A stretch of DNA of 64,000 bases, taken from positions 1-64,000 of the forward strand of contig NZ_JARCJD010000017.1 of the NCBI RefSeq assembly GCF_028890115.1. Direction: 5' to 3'. A program made the translations under genes and the position numbers. The notes beneath the pieces are model-generated. The model had not been told where the DNA came from. It did no database searches and was given only the letters and a program-made list of their open reading frames with translations. Positions 25,342-34,999 of the stretch are shown piece after piece (within the stretch, counting starts at the first letter, position 1; every line of letters begins with the position of its first letter). The stretch is from Phaeobacter sp. QD34_24. Lineage in GTDB: Bacteria; Pseudomonadota; Alphaproteobacteria; Rhodobacterales; Rhodobacteraceae.

Positions 25342-26445
25342 ATGACGCGAGGTTCAACCGCACAGGTTCTGTCCTTTCCGGGCAATCGCATCCGGACTGC
25401 GCCAGGGGGTGCCGGGGGGCGGGCGGTGCTTTGCAGGAGTTTTGCCGAGCAGCGACACGATCCGGAGAGCGTCTTCTGGTTGAAGGAAAACGCCGAACTG
25501 CTGAACATCCTGGAGTGCACCGGGGCCGATGTGCCTACGGCTGCGCTGGCGCCCTTTCAGGCGTTTTACGACACGGTCGAACGGCGCCTTGGTTTCTTTC
25601 GTCCCTATTACCGTTTCATCCTGTCGATCTGCCTCGATCTGGAGGATCTCGGCTTGGCGCGGCACAACAAGGGCGCGGCGCTGGCCCGATGGGTGGGGGC
25701 GCAGGGGCTGACCCAGGCGGAGCTGTCGGATCTGCAACGGGCCGAGGCGCGCCGTCTTTTGGCGCGCCGGGACGTGCGGCTGGATATGCCGGGGCTGGAC
25801 GAGCGCCTGCACGCCTTTGCCGAAGGCTCGGCGGCCTTTGCCCTGCCGAACAAGAAGATCGGCTACGAGTTGACCCATCTTGTCTTCTACCTGTCGGAAT
25901 ACGGGCGGTGCGATCCGGGCCTGTCGCGGGCGGCTATGAAGAGCCTTGAATACCTGGGGCTGGTTTCGTTTCTCGATCAGGATGCGGATCTGCTGGCAGA
26001 GGTGGCCATCGCGCTGGCTTACGCAGGTGCCGAGGTGCCGCAGGTCTGGCAGGACTGGCTGCAGCAGCAGGTGGCCGGGTTCGAGGTGGTGGAGAACGGG
26101 TTTGGCGGCCAGCCGGATGACTATCACACCTATTTCGTTTGCAACTGGTGGCAGGGCGTTGCGGGCGGGCAGCCCTTTCGGCGGGGCTTGCCGCAGGGGG
26201 GCACCCTGCTGCGGCGACCGGGCGGAGCGGGGGTGCTGCGCAGCCTTTCCCGTGCGCTTTATGAGGCAGAGCCGCGCGGCTATGGCGATTGGGAGGTGGC
26301 GCGGCGGGATCTGGCGGCCTGGCTCGATCCGGGCCAGATCGAGGTGATGGAGAGGGCCGAGGCCAGTTCCCAGGCCTTTGGTGAGTTCTTCGCGCTGTTT
26401 GCCCGCAGCGGTGAGGCAGGCAGCCTGCGGGCGGGCTGCGCATGA
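25342..26445 (+). CDS. Uncharacterised protein encoded next to the FSSGSAP peptide
   Basis: A 367-aa soluble, mostly helical protein that I do not recognise as a known enzyme. Conspicuous stretches are FRPYYRFILSICLDLEDLG, KKIGYELTHLVFYLSEYGRC (about 174-193), a helical repeat LLAEVAIALAYAGAEVPQVW, and DDYHTYFVCNWWQG (about 256-269). The THLVFYLSEYG block and helix pairs recall alpha/alpha-toroid folds (terpene-cyclase or LanC-like), a weak impression only. The start is uncertain: ATG 25342 has an AGGGGGG box, GTG 25333 and ATG 25231 are in frame. It overlaps the DMT transporter start by 4 bp and follows the repeat peptide, so the three genes form a likely operon. Confidence 0.75.
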   Translation: MTRGSTAQVLSFPGNRIRTAPGGAGGRAVLCRSFAEQRHDPESVFWLKENAELLNILECTGADVPTAALAPFQAFYDTVERRLGFFRPYYRFILSICLDLEDLGLARHNKGAALARWVGAQGLTQAELSDLQRAEARRLLARRDVRLDMPGLDERLHAFAEGSAAFALPNKKIGYELTHLVFYLSEYGRCDPGLSRAAMKSLEYLGLVSFLDQDADLLAEVAIALAYAGAEVPQVWQDWLQQQVAGFEVVENGFGGQPDDYHTYFVCNWWQGVAGGQPFRRGLPQGGTLLRRPGGAGVLRSLSRALYEAEPRGYGDWEVARRDLAAWLDPGQIEVMERAEASSQAFGEFFALFARSGEAGSLRAGCA

Positions 26446-27410
26446 AGCGGGCGTTCCCGGCCTTGGGCTCCCAAACCTTGGGGACCCCGGCGCTGAGCGG
26501 CGCCCTTTTGGTGGTCGTCTACACCGGCTTCATCGCTTCGGCGGATGGGATCACCAAACTCCTGGCCGGAGGCTATGCGCCCGCGCAGCTATACGCCCTG
26601 TCCGGGGCAGTGGTTGCGGGCCTGTGCACCTTGGCTTGCCTCGTTGCACGCGACCGCAGCGCGCCCGCGCGGGCCGCGATCACGGCGGGGCTGCGCACCC
26701 GGTGCATCCGGGCCATGGGCGTGCGGTCGGGCGCCACGGTGCTGGCGGCCTTGTGTTTCTTCTATGCCTTCCGGCTGCTCCCCTTTGCCGAGGTCTTCAT
26801 CTTCATCGGCCTGATGCCGCTTCTGGCAGGGCTGATGTCCGCCCCGATCCTGGGGGAGCGGGTGCGCCCGGTGGCCTGGGGCGCGCTTGCGGTTGGATCT
26901 GTCGGGGTGATCTGCGTCTTTCCCGGTGGGATTTCGGCCTTGTCTGGCGGGCACGGCGTGGCGCTGGCGGGCTCGGTGCTGGGAACCCTGTCGATCACCC
27001 TGTCGCGCTACATCGGGCGGTATGAGCAGAATGTGCTGGCGCAGGTCTTCTACCCCAACCTGGCGCTCTGCCTGACCATGCTGCCGGTCTTGCCCTTCGT
27101 CTGGCAACCGATGCCTTTTGCCGATGTTGCCTGGGCGCTGATCTATGCGGGGTTTCTGTTTGGCGCCCGTTGGCTCTTGGTGGCGGCGCTGCGGTTGCTG
27201 CCCGCATTTGCGGTCACGCCGCTGATGAACCTGCAATTCGTCTGGATGGTGGTGATTGGCGGCCTGGCCTTTGGCGAAGCGGTGCGCCCCGATACTTGGG
27301 CCGGGGCAGCGGCGATCATGATCTCGGGGCTTTATCTGGTGTGGGACCAGATGGGCGTGGGGCGCAGCAGCCTTCTGGCACGCTTGCGCCTGCCCCAGAC
27401 CGACCCTTGA
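26442..27410 (+). CDS. DMT-superfamily (EamA-type) transporter of the repeat-peptide operon
   Basis: A 322-aa inner-membrane protein with about ten transmembrane helices in two EamA halves, typical of drug/metabolite exporters. The second half begins near GSVLGTLSITLSRYIGRYEQN and includes FGARWLLVAALRLLPAFAVTPLMNLQFVW; the last helix ends GLYLVWDQMG. Its ATG overlaps the stop of the preceding gene (ATGA), indicating coupled translation. EamA members export amino acids, nucleosides and other small metabolites; the substrate here is unknown. Confidence 0.92.
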   Translation: MKRAFPALGSQTLGTPALSGALLVVVYTGFIASADGITKLLAGGYAPAQLYALSGAVVAGLCTLACLVARDRSAPARAAITAGLRTRCIRAMGVRSGATVLAALCFFYAFRLLPFAEVFIFIGLMPLLAGLMSAPILGERVRPVAWGALAVGSVGVICVFPGGISALSGGHGVALAGSVLGTLSITLSRYIGRYEQNVLAQVFYPNLALCLTMLPVLPFVWQPMPFADVAWALIYAGFLFGARWLLVAALRLLPAFAVTPLMNLQFVWMVVIGGLAFGEAVRPDTWAGAAAIMISGLYLVWDQMGVGRSSLLARLRLPQTDP

Positions 27411-27471
27411 GCCGCATCTGCGCCCCGATCACCACAGGCGCTGCCAGGTCAGGCTTGTATGGAGGCCAGGC

Positions 27472-27795
27472 TTACATGGAAAAGGAGGTGCCGCAGCCGC
27501 AGCTGGAGGTGGCATTGGGGTTCTCGATGGTGAACCGCGCGCCGATCAGCTCTTCGGTGAAGTCGATGACGGCGTTTTCCAGGAAGGGCAGGGAGACCGC
27601 ATCGACCACCACCTTTTCGCCGCCGCCTTCCAGCACCAGATCATCGGACTTGGGCGTGTCCAGGGCGATTTCATACTGAAAGCCCGAGCATCCGCCGCCC
27701 TCGACGGCAACGCGCAGGGCCTGTCCCTGATCAGCGGCGCCAATCTCGGCAAGGCGGGCAAAGGCGCGATCGGTTACCTTTGGGGGCAATTGCAT
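27472..27795 (-). CDS. erpA: Iron-sulfur cluster insertion protein, HesB/IscA (ErpA-like)
   Basis: A 107-aa A-type carrier that receives Fe-S clusters and passes them to apo-proteins. The three conserved cysteines are present: GGGCSGFQYEI (about 45) and SSCGCGTSF at the C-terminus. The start MQLPPKVTDRAFARLAEIG is the family N-terminus; a longer frame to 27921 runs into the divergent dgt start and has no similarity. It is divergent from dgt. ErpA versus IscA cannot be separated with full certainty by eye. Confidence 0.92.
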   Translation of the reverse strand: MQLPPKVTDRAFARLAEIGAADQGQALRVAVEGGGCSGFQYEIALDTPKSDDLVLEGGGEKVVVDAVSLPFLENAVIDFTEELIGARFTIENPNATSSCGCGTSFSM

Positions 27796-27889
27796 ATAAA
27801 TCTCTCCCAAATCGAGGTTGCAGCATGCTAGGATACATATAGAAACGCGCACAGCGGGCGGCAAGATTTGCAAAGGATAAAGATCAGAA

Positions 27890-29044
27890 ATGTATGCGCC
27901 TTTTGCCACCATGCCAGACAAGAGCCGCGGGCGGCTGGTTGCCGAGGAGGAAAGCTACTTCCGCTCTCCCTTCCAGCGTGACCGGGATCGCATCATCCAT
28001 GCCAGCGCCTTTCGCAGGCTCAAGCACAAGACCCAGGTCTTTGTCGAGCATGAGGGTGACAATTACCGCACCCGGCTGACCCATTCGATCGAGGTGGCCC
28101 AGGTGGCGCGCACCATTGCGGGCGCGCTGGGGCTCAATCAGGAGCTGACCGAGGCGGTCGCCCTGGCCCATGATCTGGGTCACACCCCGTTCGGCCACAC
28201 CGGAGAGGACGCGCTGCATGCCCTGATGGGGCCTTATGGCGGCTTTGACCACAATGCCCAGGCCATCCGCATCGTCACCAACCTGGAACGGCACTATGCC
28301 AATTTCGACGGGCTGAACCTCACCTGGGAGACGCTGGAAGCCATCGCCAAGCACAACGGGCCGGTCACCGGCGCGCTGCCCTGGGCGCTGGCGGAGTTCA
28401 ACGCCACCATGGACCTGGAGCTGCACAGCCATGCCAGCGCCGAGGCGCAGGTGGCGGCCCTGGCCGATGACATTGCCTATAACAACCACGATCTGCACGA
28501 CGGATTGCGCGCGGGCCTGTTCTCGGACGCGGAAGTCGCCCGCTTGCCCATCGTCAGCTCTGCCTATCGCGATGTGGATCTGCGCTATCCGGGGCTGGAG
28601 AAGAACCGTCGCCGCCACGAGGCCCTGCGCCGCGTCTTTGGGGTGATGGTGCAGGATGTGATCGAAACCTCGCAGGACCGCCTTCAGGAATCCGGCGTGC
28701 AAAGCGTCGAGGAGGTGCGGGCGCTGGGGGCGCCGGTGGTGCGCTTCTCAGATGGGCTGTGGCTGGATCTGAAGGATATCCGCGCCTTCCTGTTCGAACG
28801 CATGTATCGCGCTCCCAAGGTGATGGAAAAGCGTGCCGAAGTCTCCAAGGTGGTCGAGGCGCTGTTTCCCTATTTCCTGGCCAACCCGCTGCAGATGCCG
28901 GAACGCTGGCATCCCGAAATCCGCATGGCGCAGAACAAGACGGCGCTGGCGCGACTGGTGTCCGATTACATCGCGGGCATGACGGATCGGTTTGCCCTGC
29001 AGCTGCACGAAAGACTGATTGCGGGCAAACCCGCCTCTGGCTGA
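27890..29044 (+). CDS. dgt: Deoxyguanosinetriphosphate triphosphohydrolase-like protein
   Basis: A 384-aa HD-domain dNTPase of the short Dgt (type 2) family, which hydrolyses dNTPs to nucleosides and triphosphate. Seen are YFRSPFQRDRDRIIHASAFR near the start, the first His in RLTHSIEVAQVAR (about 62-74), the HD pair in ALAHDLGHTPFGHTGED (about 90-106), and DDIAYNNHDLHDGLR with the remaining ligand. It begins after an AAAGGA box, divergent from erpA and upstream of argS. Confidence 0.95.
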   Translation: MYAPFATMPDKSRGRLVAEEESYFRSPFQRDRDRIIHASAFRRLKHKTQVFVEHEGDNYRTRLTHSIEVAQVARTIAGALGLNQELTEAVALAHDLGHTPFGHTGEDALHALMGPYGGFDHNAQAIRIVTNLERHYANFDGLNLTWETLEAIAKHNGPVTGALPWALAEFNATMDLELHSHASAEAQVAALADDIAYNNHDLHDGLRAGLFSDAEVARLPIVSSAYRDVDLRYPGLEKNRRRHEALRRVFGVMVQDVIETSQDRLQESGVQSVEEVRALGAPVVRFSDGLWLDLKDIRAFLFERMYRAPKVMEKRAEVSKVVEALFPYFLANPLQMPERWHPEIRMAQNKTALARLVSDYIAGMTDRFALQLHERLIAGKPASG

Positions 29045-29161
29045 TCGGCGGTCATCCGTGGTGCGGGTTTCCAGGCCCAGAGGGCCCACCGGGCGCGTGA
29101 TCCGGTTGACCGGGGGCGCGGGCGTGGGTATCCGCTAGGACAAACCTATAGGACGCCCGAT

Positions 29162-30907
29162 ATGAACCTCTTTACCGATATCCGCTCGCTCGTGATCGAC
29201 AGCCTGACAGCGCTCACCGCCGCAGGCACTCTGCCCGAGGGGCTTTCCTTTGACCATGTGGCGGTAGAGCCGCCCCGCGATGCGGCCCATGGGGATATGG
29301 CGACCAATGCCGCCATGGTACTGGCAAAGCCCGCCAAGGCAAAGCCCCGCGACATCGCCGAGGCGCTGGCCGCCCAGCTGGCAACGGATCCGCGCATCAC
29401 CTCGGCCGAGGTCGCCGGTCCCGGTTTCCTGAACCTGCGCCTCGCCGAAGGGGTTTGGCAGGGCGTGCTGGCATCGGTGCTGAAGGATGGCATTGCCTAC
29501 GGGCGCTCGGATCTGGGTGCGGGCAAGCGGGTCAATGTGGAATATGTCTCGGCCAACCCGACCGGCCCCTTGCATGTGGGTCATACCCGCGGCGCGGTCT
29601 TTGGCGATGCGCTGGCGTCACTGCTGGCCTATGCAGGCTATGATGTCACCCGCGAATACTACATTAACGATGGCGGCGGGCAGGTCGATGTCCTAGCCCG
29701 TTCTGTCTACCTGCGCTACCTCGAGGCGCACGGGCAGGAGGTCGCCTTTGAAGACGGCACATACCCCGGTGACTACCTGATCGAGGTGGGCGAGGCGCTG
29801 AAGGCCAAGGTGGGCGATGCCTATGTCGGCAACGGCGAAGAGGTCTGGCTGGAAGAGGTGCGCAACTTTGCCACCGATGCGATGATGGACCTGATCCGCG
29901 CGGATCTGAACCTGCTCGGCATCAAGATGGATGTCTTCTTCTCGGAGAAATCCCTCTATGGCACCGGCCGGATCGAAGCGGCACTTGAAAGCCTCGATGC
30001 CAAGGGGCTGATCTATCAGGGCGTGCTGGAGCCGCCCAAGGGCAAGAAGCCCGATGACTGGGAGCCGCGCGAGCAGACCCTGTTCAAATCCACCGAACAC
30101 GGCGATGACGTGGATCGCCCGGTGAAGAAATCCGACGGTGCCTGGACCTATTTCGCCCCCGATATCGCCTATCACTATGACAAGGTGACCCGTGGCTTCG
30201 ATATGCTGATCGATATCTTCGGCGCCGACCATGGTGGCTATGTCAAACGCATGAAGGCCGCCGTTTCGGCCCTGTCCGATGGCAAGGTGCCGCTGGATAT
30301 CAAACTGTGCCAGCTGGTGAAGCTGTTCAAGGACGGCCAGGAGTTCAAGATGTCCAAGCGGGCAGGGACCTTTGTCACCCTGCGCGACGTGGTCGAGGCG
30401 GTGGGCCCCGATGTCACCCGTTTCATGTTGCTCACCCGCAAGAACGACCAGGGCTTTGATTTCGATCTCGACAAGGCGCTGGAGCAGTCCAAGGATAACC
30501 CCGTCTTCTACGTGCAATATGCCAATGCCCGGATCTGCTCGACCCTGCGCAAGGCGGCAGAGGCGGGGATTGCCACCGATGATGAGACACTGAAGGGTGC
30601 GGATCTGTCTTTGCTGGCCGCCCCGGCGCAGCAGGCGGTGGCCCGCAAGCTGGCGGAATGGCCGCGTCTGGTGGAGATCGCCGCGCGCAGCAACGAGCCG
30701 CATCGCATCGCCTTCTACCTCTATGATCTGGCCTCGGATCTGCACGGATTGTACCACCTCGGCAAAAGTGACAAAAGTTTACGATTTGTTAATGAGAGCA
30801 GCCAATCGGCAACACATGCCAATTTGGCGCTGGCACGGGCCGTTTCCATTGTCATTTCCGCAGGTCTTGGTATTCTTGGCGTAACCCCGGCGGAAGAGAT
30901 GCGATAA
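29162..30907 (+). CDS. argS: Arginyl-tRNA synthetase
   Basis: A 581-aa class I synthetase. The N-terminal Add1 domain is followed by the HIGH signature in [18 protein letters not shown] (about 138) and the KMSKS equivalent [13 protein letters not shown] (about 395), with [13 protein letters not shown] between; the C-terminal helical anticodon-binding domain ends at LGVTPAEEM. Start [12 protein letters not shown] is standard for alphaproteobacteria. It opens the conserved argS - SPOR - nagZ - scpA - scpB block. Confidence 0.97.
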   Translation: MNLFTDIRSLVIDSLTALTAAGTLPEGLSFDHVAVEPPRDAAHGDMATNAAMVLAKPAKAKPRDIAEALAAQLATDPRITSAEVAGPGFLNLRLAEGVWQGVLASVLKDGIAYGRSDLGAGKRVNVEYVSANPTGPLHVGHTRGAVFGDALASLLAYAGYDVTREYYINDGGGQVDVLARSVYLRYLEAHGQEVAFEDGTYPGDYLIEVGEALKAKVGDAYVGNGEEVWLEEVRNFATDAMMDLIRADLNLLGIKMDVFFSEKSLYGTGRIEAALESLDAKGLIYQGVLEPPKGKKPDDWEPREQTLFKSTEHGDDVDRPVKKSDGAWTYFAPDIAYHYDKVTRGFDMLIDIFGADHGGYVKRMKAAVSALSDGKVPLDIKLCQLVKLFKDGQEFKMSKRAGTFVTLRDVVEAVGPDVTRFMLLTRKNDQGFDFDLDKALEQSKDNPVFYVQYANARICSTLRKAAEAGIATDDETLKGADLSLLAAPAQQAVARKLAEWPRLVEIAARSNEPHRIAFYLYDLASDLHGLYHLGKSDKSLRFVNESSQSATHANLALARAVSIVISAGLGILGVTPAEEMR

Positions 30908-31000
30908 AAATACGCACAGACCGCCGGAACGAGGCAGTTCAAGAGACCCTGACACGCAGCGCCATCCCGGCCCTGCGTGAGATGGGCAGTGAGGCGGATC

Positions 31001-32245
31001 ATGGCGTATTTTACGCAGGCGGGCGCGCGCCCTGCCTATGACCACGGTGGAGTCGCACAAGCTGACCCCGCAGGCGGTGCACAGTATCAGCAGCAGCACT
31101 TCGCACAGCCCGAGCCGCCCATCGCGGCTCCGGCCCAGCAGCCCTTTGGCCAGCCACAGCCCGCATTCGCGGCCCCGGAAGCGCCGCATGCCTATGGCGG
31201 CTTCGATCCGGCCCAGGCCGGGGCCTATGGGGAAGACGATTACGGATATGATGGCATCGACGAGGATGCCGTTGCAGGGCAGGGCGGCTTTGGCCGCATC
31301 GCCGGGATCCTGGGCGGTATCGCCTCGCTGGCGCTGGTGGTTGGCATCGGTGTCTGGGGCTACAAGCTGGTGATGCGTGATGTGAGCGGCGTGCCGGTGG
31401 TGCGGGCCGTCGAAGGCCCGATGCGTATCCAGCCGGAAAACCCCGGCGGACGTCAGGCGGATCATCAGGGGCTGGCGGTCAATGCGGTGGCAGCCACCGG
31501 CGTCGCCGAGGATCCCGCGGATCGCCTGGTGCTGGCGCCCGAGCCGATCGAACTGACTGAGGATGACCGTCCGATGTCGGAACTGGCGCAACTGGCCGAA
31601 CAGGACCGCGCCGATCAGGCCGGACCTTCCGGTTCTGCCGTGTCCGAGGAAACCCTAGCCGCCTATCAAGGCGGTGACATCAATGCGCTGGTGGCCGAGC
31701 TGACCGAGGGCGTTGCGCCGCTTGGATCGGCTCCGGAGGTCGGATCTGCCCCCGCAGAGCGCGTTGAAACAGCCCTCTCTGCCCCGGCGATCATCCAGCC
31801 CGAACCGCTGAAACCGGTGGAGATCGCCGCCATCGCGGCGGCACCGCAACCCTCTGCCGCGCTTCTGAAGGCGCCGGGGGTGAAGATCTCCCTGCGCCCG
31901 CATCTGCGTCCGGCGCGGTTTGCCCCGGCCACGGCCCCTGCGGCCACGGATTCGGGCTCGGTTGCCCTGGAAGTCTCTGCCGACAGCCTGCCTGCAGGCA
32001 CCCGTCTGGCCCAGCTTGGCGCCTATGAAAGCGCCGAAGTCGCCCGCGCCGAATGGGACCGCATCTATGGCCAGTTCGAAGACTACCTTGCCGACAAGAA
32101 ACGCGTGATCCAGCGCGCCGAAAGCGGTGGCCGTACCTTCTACCGCCTGCGCGCCATGGGCTTTGACGGGCTGTCGGATGCGCGTCGCTTCTGCTCGGCG
32201 CTGGTGGCGGGCAATGCCGATTGCATCCCCGTGACCACGCGATGA
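31001..32245 (+). CDS. SPOR-domain cell-division protein
   Basis: From the ATG with a GAGG box the product is 414 aa. Residues 1-90 are Gln/Pro/Ala-rich and cytoplasmic, one transmembrane helix follows (about 99-124, IAGILGGIASLALVVGIGVW), then a long Pro/Ala-rich periplasmic linker and a C-terminal SPOR domain (about 330-410, RLAQLGAYESAEVARAEWDR ... TFYRLRAMGF). SPOR domains bind denuded glycan strands at the division septum, as in FtsN. Its stop overlaps the nagZ start by 4 bp. Its place upstream of nagZ and scpAB fits a role in cell-cycle and wall processes. Confidence 0.92.
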   Translation: MAYFTQAGARPAYDHGGVAQADPAGGAQYQQQHFAQPEPPIAAPAQQPFGQPQPAFAAPEAPHAYGGFDPAQAGAYGEDDYGYDGIDEDAVAGQGGFGRIAGILGGIASLALVVGIGVWGYKLVMRDVSGVPVVRAVEGPMRIQPENPGGRQADHQGLAVNAVAATGVAEDPADRLVLAPEPIELTEDDRPMSELAQLAEQDRADQAGPSGSAVSEETLAAYQGGDINALVAELTEGVAPLGSAPEVGSAPAERVETALSAPAIIQPEPLKPVEIAAIAAAPQPSAALLKAPGVKISLRPHLRPARFAPATAPAATDSGSVALEVSADSLPAGTRLAQLGAYESAEVARAEWDRIYGQFEDYLADKKRVIQRAESGGRTFYRLRAMGFDGLSDARRFCSALVAGNADCIPVTTR

Positions 32246-33252
32246 GCGGCGGTTTCGGCGCCACCATCCTGGATGCCACGGGCCTGCGCCTGAGCCCGGA
32301 TGAAAAGGCGCTGTTTCGCGACGCGGACCCGTTTGGGTTCATTCTGTTTGCCCGCAATATCGACACGCCCGATCAGATCCGCGCGCTCTGCGATGACATG
32401 CGTGAGGCGGTGGGCCGCGACTGCCTGATCACCATCGACCAGGAAGGCGGCCGTGTGCAGCGTCTGCGCGCCCCCCTGGGCCGCGAATGGATGCCGCCGC
32501 TGGACCATGCCGTGCAGGCAGGCAAGGAGGCCCCCCGCGCCATGTATCTGCGCTACCGCCTGATTGCCCAGGAGCTGCGCGCCCTTGGCATCGACAGCAA
32601 CTGCGCGCCGCTTGCCGATATTGCCGGGGCCGATACGCACCCCTTCCTGAAGAACCGCTGCTACGGCGAAACGGCTGCCGATGTGGCTGAGCTGTCCCGC
32701 GCGGTCGCTGCGGGGCATCTGGACGGTGGCGTGGTGCCGGTGCTGAAACATATTCCCGGCCATGGTCGCGCGGTGGCGGACAGCCATCACGACCTGCCCC
32801 ATGTGGCAACCTCCTTTGAGGAGCTGGAGCAAACCGATTTCGCCCCGTTCCAGGCCTTGAACGACCTGCCCATGGCCATGACCGCCCATATCGTGTTCGA
32901 GGCGCTGGATCAGCGCCCGGCGACCCTGTCCCAGCCGGTGATGAACATGATCCGCCAGCAGATCGGCTTTGACGGGCTGATCATGACCGATGACATCTCG
33001 ATGAAGGCGCTGAAAGGCGCGCCGCAGGATATCGCGCGCCAGTCCCGGGCTGCGGGCTGCGATATCGTGCTTCTGTGCAATGCGGATCTGCCCACCCGCA
33101 CCGCCGTGGCCGAAGCTGCCGGACGCCTGGACGAGACGGGCCAAATGCGTGCGTTGAAGGCGGTTGAGGCGCGCAAAACGCCTGCGCCGCTTGACATAGA
33201 GGCCGCCGAGTCCGAACTTGCTGCCCTGATGGGCGGAAAGGTTTATGTCTGA
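32242..33252 (+). CDS. nagZ: Beta-N-acetylhexosaminidase
   Basis: A 336-aa glycoside hydrolase family 3 enzyme for peptidoglycan recycling that removes GlcNAc from anhydro-muropeptides. The NagZ signature KHIPGHGRAVADSHHDLP (about 169-186) contains the catalytic His-Asp dyad, and the nucleophile Asp is in LIMTDDISM. The ATG overlaps the SPOR gene stop (ATGA), so an in-frame start at 32221 is not needed. Its 3' end overlaps scpA by 8 bp. Confidence 0.96.
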   Translation: MSGGFGATILDATGLRLSPDEKALFRDADPFGFILFARNIDTPDQIRALCDDMREAVGRDCLITIDQEGGRVQRLRAPLGREWMPPLDHAVQAGKEAPRAMYLRYRLIAQELRALGIDSNCAPLADIAGADTHPFLKNRCYGETAADVAELSRAVAAGHLDGGVVPVLKHIPGHGRAVADSHHDLPHVATSFEELEQTDFAPFQALNDLPMAMTAHIVFEALDQRPATLSQPVMNMIRQQIGFDGLIMTDDISMKALKGAPQDIARQSRAAGCDIVLLCNADLPTRTAVAEAAGRLDETGQMRALKAVEARKTPAPLDIEAAESELAALMGGKVYV

Positions 33253-34042
33253 AGATACCCTGTTCCCGGAAGAGGCTCAGCCCTCGGTCGAAGACCGTCT
33301 GGCGGCTGAGGCGCTGATCGTCGATGTCGACGGCTATGAGGGGCCGCTCGACCTCTTGCTGATGCTGTCGCGCACCCAGAAGGTGGATCTGCGGCGGATC
33401 TCGGTTCTGGAACTGGCCCGGCAATATCTGAGTTTCGTGGAGCGCGCCAAGGAGCTGCGCATCGAACTGGCTGCCGACTACCTGGTGATGGCGGCCTGGC
33501 TTGCCTTCCTGAAGTCGCGCCTGCTGCTGCCGCCCGACCCGGAAGAAGAAGGGCCCTCGGGCGAAGAACTGGCGGCACACCTGGCCTTCCAGCTGGAGCG
33601 GCTGCAGGCGATGCGCGATGCGGCGGCGCGGTTGATGGGGCGCGATCAGCTGGGGCGCGACTTCTTTGCCCGCGGTCAAAGCGAAACCGTGGAGCGGATC
33701 CGCACCGTCACCTATAGCGCCAACCTGCTTGACCTGATGCAGGGCTATGCCCGCATCCGCACCCGCGACGATTTCCGCCCCTTCGTGATGGACCGCGATT
33801 CGGTCTTCACCATGGAAGAGGCGCTGGAACGGATGCGCGGGCTGATTGGATTTACCGGCAGCTGGACCGATATGCTGAGCTACCTGCCGGAGGGTTGGCA
33901 CAGCGATCCGGTGAAGCGGCGCTCGGCCACGGCGGCGACCTTTGCCGCCTCACTGCAACTGGTGAAGGAAGGCCAGGTGGAACTGCGCCAGAGCGAAACA
34001 TTTGCGCCGATCCAGCTGCGCCATCTGAATGGGGACACCTGA
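33245..34042 (+). CDS. scpA: Segregation and condensation protein A
   Basis: A 265-aa ScpA kleisin that bridges SMC heads and binds ScpB. The N-terminal SMC-binding part starts at DGYEGPLDLLLMLSRTQKVDL (split by family pattern) and includes ADYLVMAAWLAFLKSRLLLP; the C-terminal winged helix lies in the last 80 residues. It overlaps nagZ by 8 bp and shares one base with scpB (TGATG), so translation is coupled. Nothing unusual. Confidence 0.95.
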   Translation: MSEDTLFPEEAQPSVEDRLAAEALIVDVDGYEGPLDLLLMLSRTQKVDLRRISVLELARQYLSFVERAKELRIELAADYLVMAAWLAFLKSRLLLPPDPEEEGPSGEELAAHLAFQLERLQAMRDAAARLMGRDQLGRDFFARGQSETVERIRTVTYSANLLDLMQGYARIRTRDDFRPFVMDRDSVFTMEEALERMRGLIGFTGSWTDMLSYLPEGWHSDPVKRRSATAATFAASLQLVKEGQVELRQSETFAPIQLRHLNGDT

Positions 34043-34722
34043 TGGAAGATTTCAGCAATCCTGAAAGCGAAGGCAGGCCAGAAGGCTCGGACAGCCTGTT
34101 CGAGGCCCCGCCCATGGCCGAACAGGAACGCATGGTCGAAGCGGTGCTGTTTGCCAGCACGGAACCGGTGACGATCCGCGATCTGGAAGCGCGCATGCCG
34201 CATGGCTGCAACCCGGGCGAGGCGCTGGAATACCTGCGCAAACGCTACGAGGGACGCGGCGTGCGGGTGGTGCGCGTGGGCGAGGCCTGGGCGATCCGCA
34301 CCGCGCCCGACCTCGGCTTCCTGATGCAGAAGGAGGTCGTCGAGACCCGCAAGCTGAGCCGTGCCGCGATCGAGACCCTTGCCATCATCGCCTATCACCA
34401 GCCGGTGACCCGTGCCGAGATCGAAGAGATCCGCGGTGTCTCGGTGTCGCGCGGCACCATCGATCAGCTTCTGGAGATGGAGTGGATCCGGCTGGGGCGC
34501 CGACGGATGACGCCGGGGCGCCCGGTGACATTTGTGGTGACGCCGGTGTTCCTGGATCACTTTGGTCTGGAAAGCGCGCGCGATCTGCCGGGCCTGAAGG
34601 AACTGCGCGCCGCGGGTCTGCTCGAAAGCCGCCCGCCGCCGGGCAGCTTCCCGCTGGGCCAGGGGAGCGACGATTCGGATGACGACGATACTGGCGAGCA
34701 GCCGGAGCTGTTCGAAAGCTGA
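34042..34722 (+). CDS. scpB: Segregation and condensation protein B
   Basis: A 226-aa ScpB with two winged-helix domains. Family stretches are MVEAVLFASTEPVT, the strand-helix GVRVVRVGEAWAIRTAPDLG, and ETLAIIAYHQPVTRAEIEEI (about 112-131). It ends with a long acidic tail (DDSDDDDTGEQPELF). It starts within the last codon of scpA and forms with it the SMC-ScpAB condensin. Confidence 0.95.
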   Translation: MEDFSNPESEGRPEGSDSLFEAPPMAEQERMVEAVLFASTEPVTIRDLEARMPHGCNPGEALEYLRKRYEGRGVRVVRVGEAWAIRTAPDLGFLMQKEVVETRKLSRAAIETLAIIAYHQPVTRAEIEEIRGVSVSRGTIDQLLEMEWIRLGRRRMTPGRPVTFVVTPVFLDHFGLESARDLPGLKELRAAGLLESRPPPGSFPLGQGSDDSDDDDTGEQPELFES

Positions 34723-34785
34723 GCGCGCCCAGAAATCGTCTCATTCCTGGGCTAGCCTGGGATTGGACAGAAGCGGAGCCAAGTG

Positions 34786-34986
34786 ATGAATGTCGAATCC
34801 ATCTTCAACATGATCCTGCGCCGCCTGGTGGGGCGGGCAGTCAACAAGGGCGTGGATGCCGGGATCAATGCGATGGCCGGGCGGGGCAGGGGGCGCCAGG
34901 CAGCCGCTGAGACCGAAGAGCAGGAACGGGTCCGCGCCATACGGCAGGAACGCCGCGCCAGACGCGCACAGCGGGACAATCGCTGA
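34786..34986 (+). CDS. Small basic uncharacterised protein
   Basis: A 66-aa protein from an ATG with GGAG 7 nt upstream (a GTG one codon earlier is possible). The N-terminal half is amphipathic (MNVESIFNMILRRLVGRAVN) and the C-terminal half is strongly basic with RQERRARRAQRDNR. No known motif. It lies 63 bp after scpB and converges with dcd. Such short proteins recur in Rhodobacteraceae; a membrane- or nucleic-acid-binding role is conceivable but unproven. Confidence 0.7.
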   Translation: MNVESIFNMILRRLVGRAVNKGVDAGINAMAGRGRGRQAAAETEEQERVRAIRQERRARRAQRDNR

Positions 34987-34999
34987 CGGTTGCCCGGTT

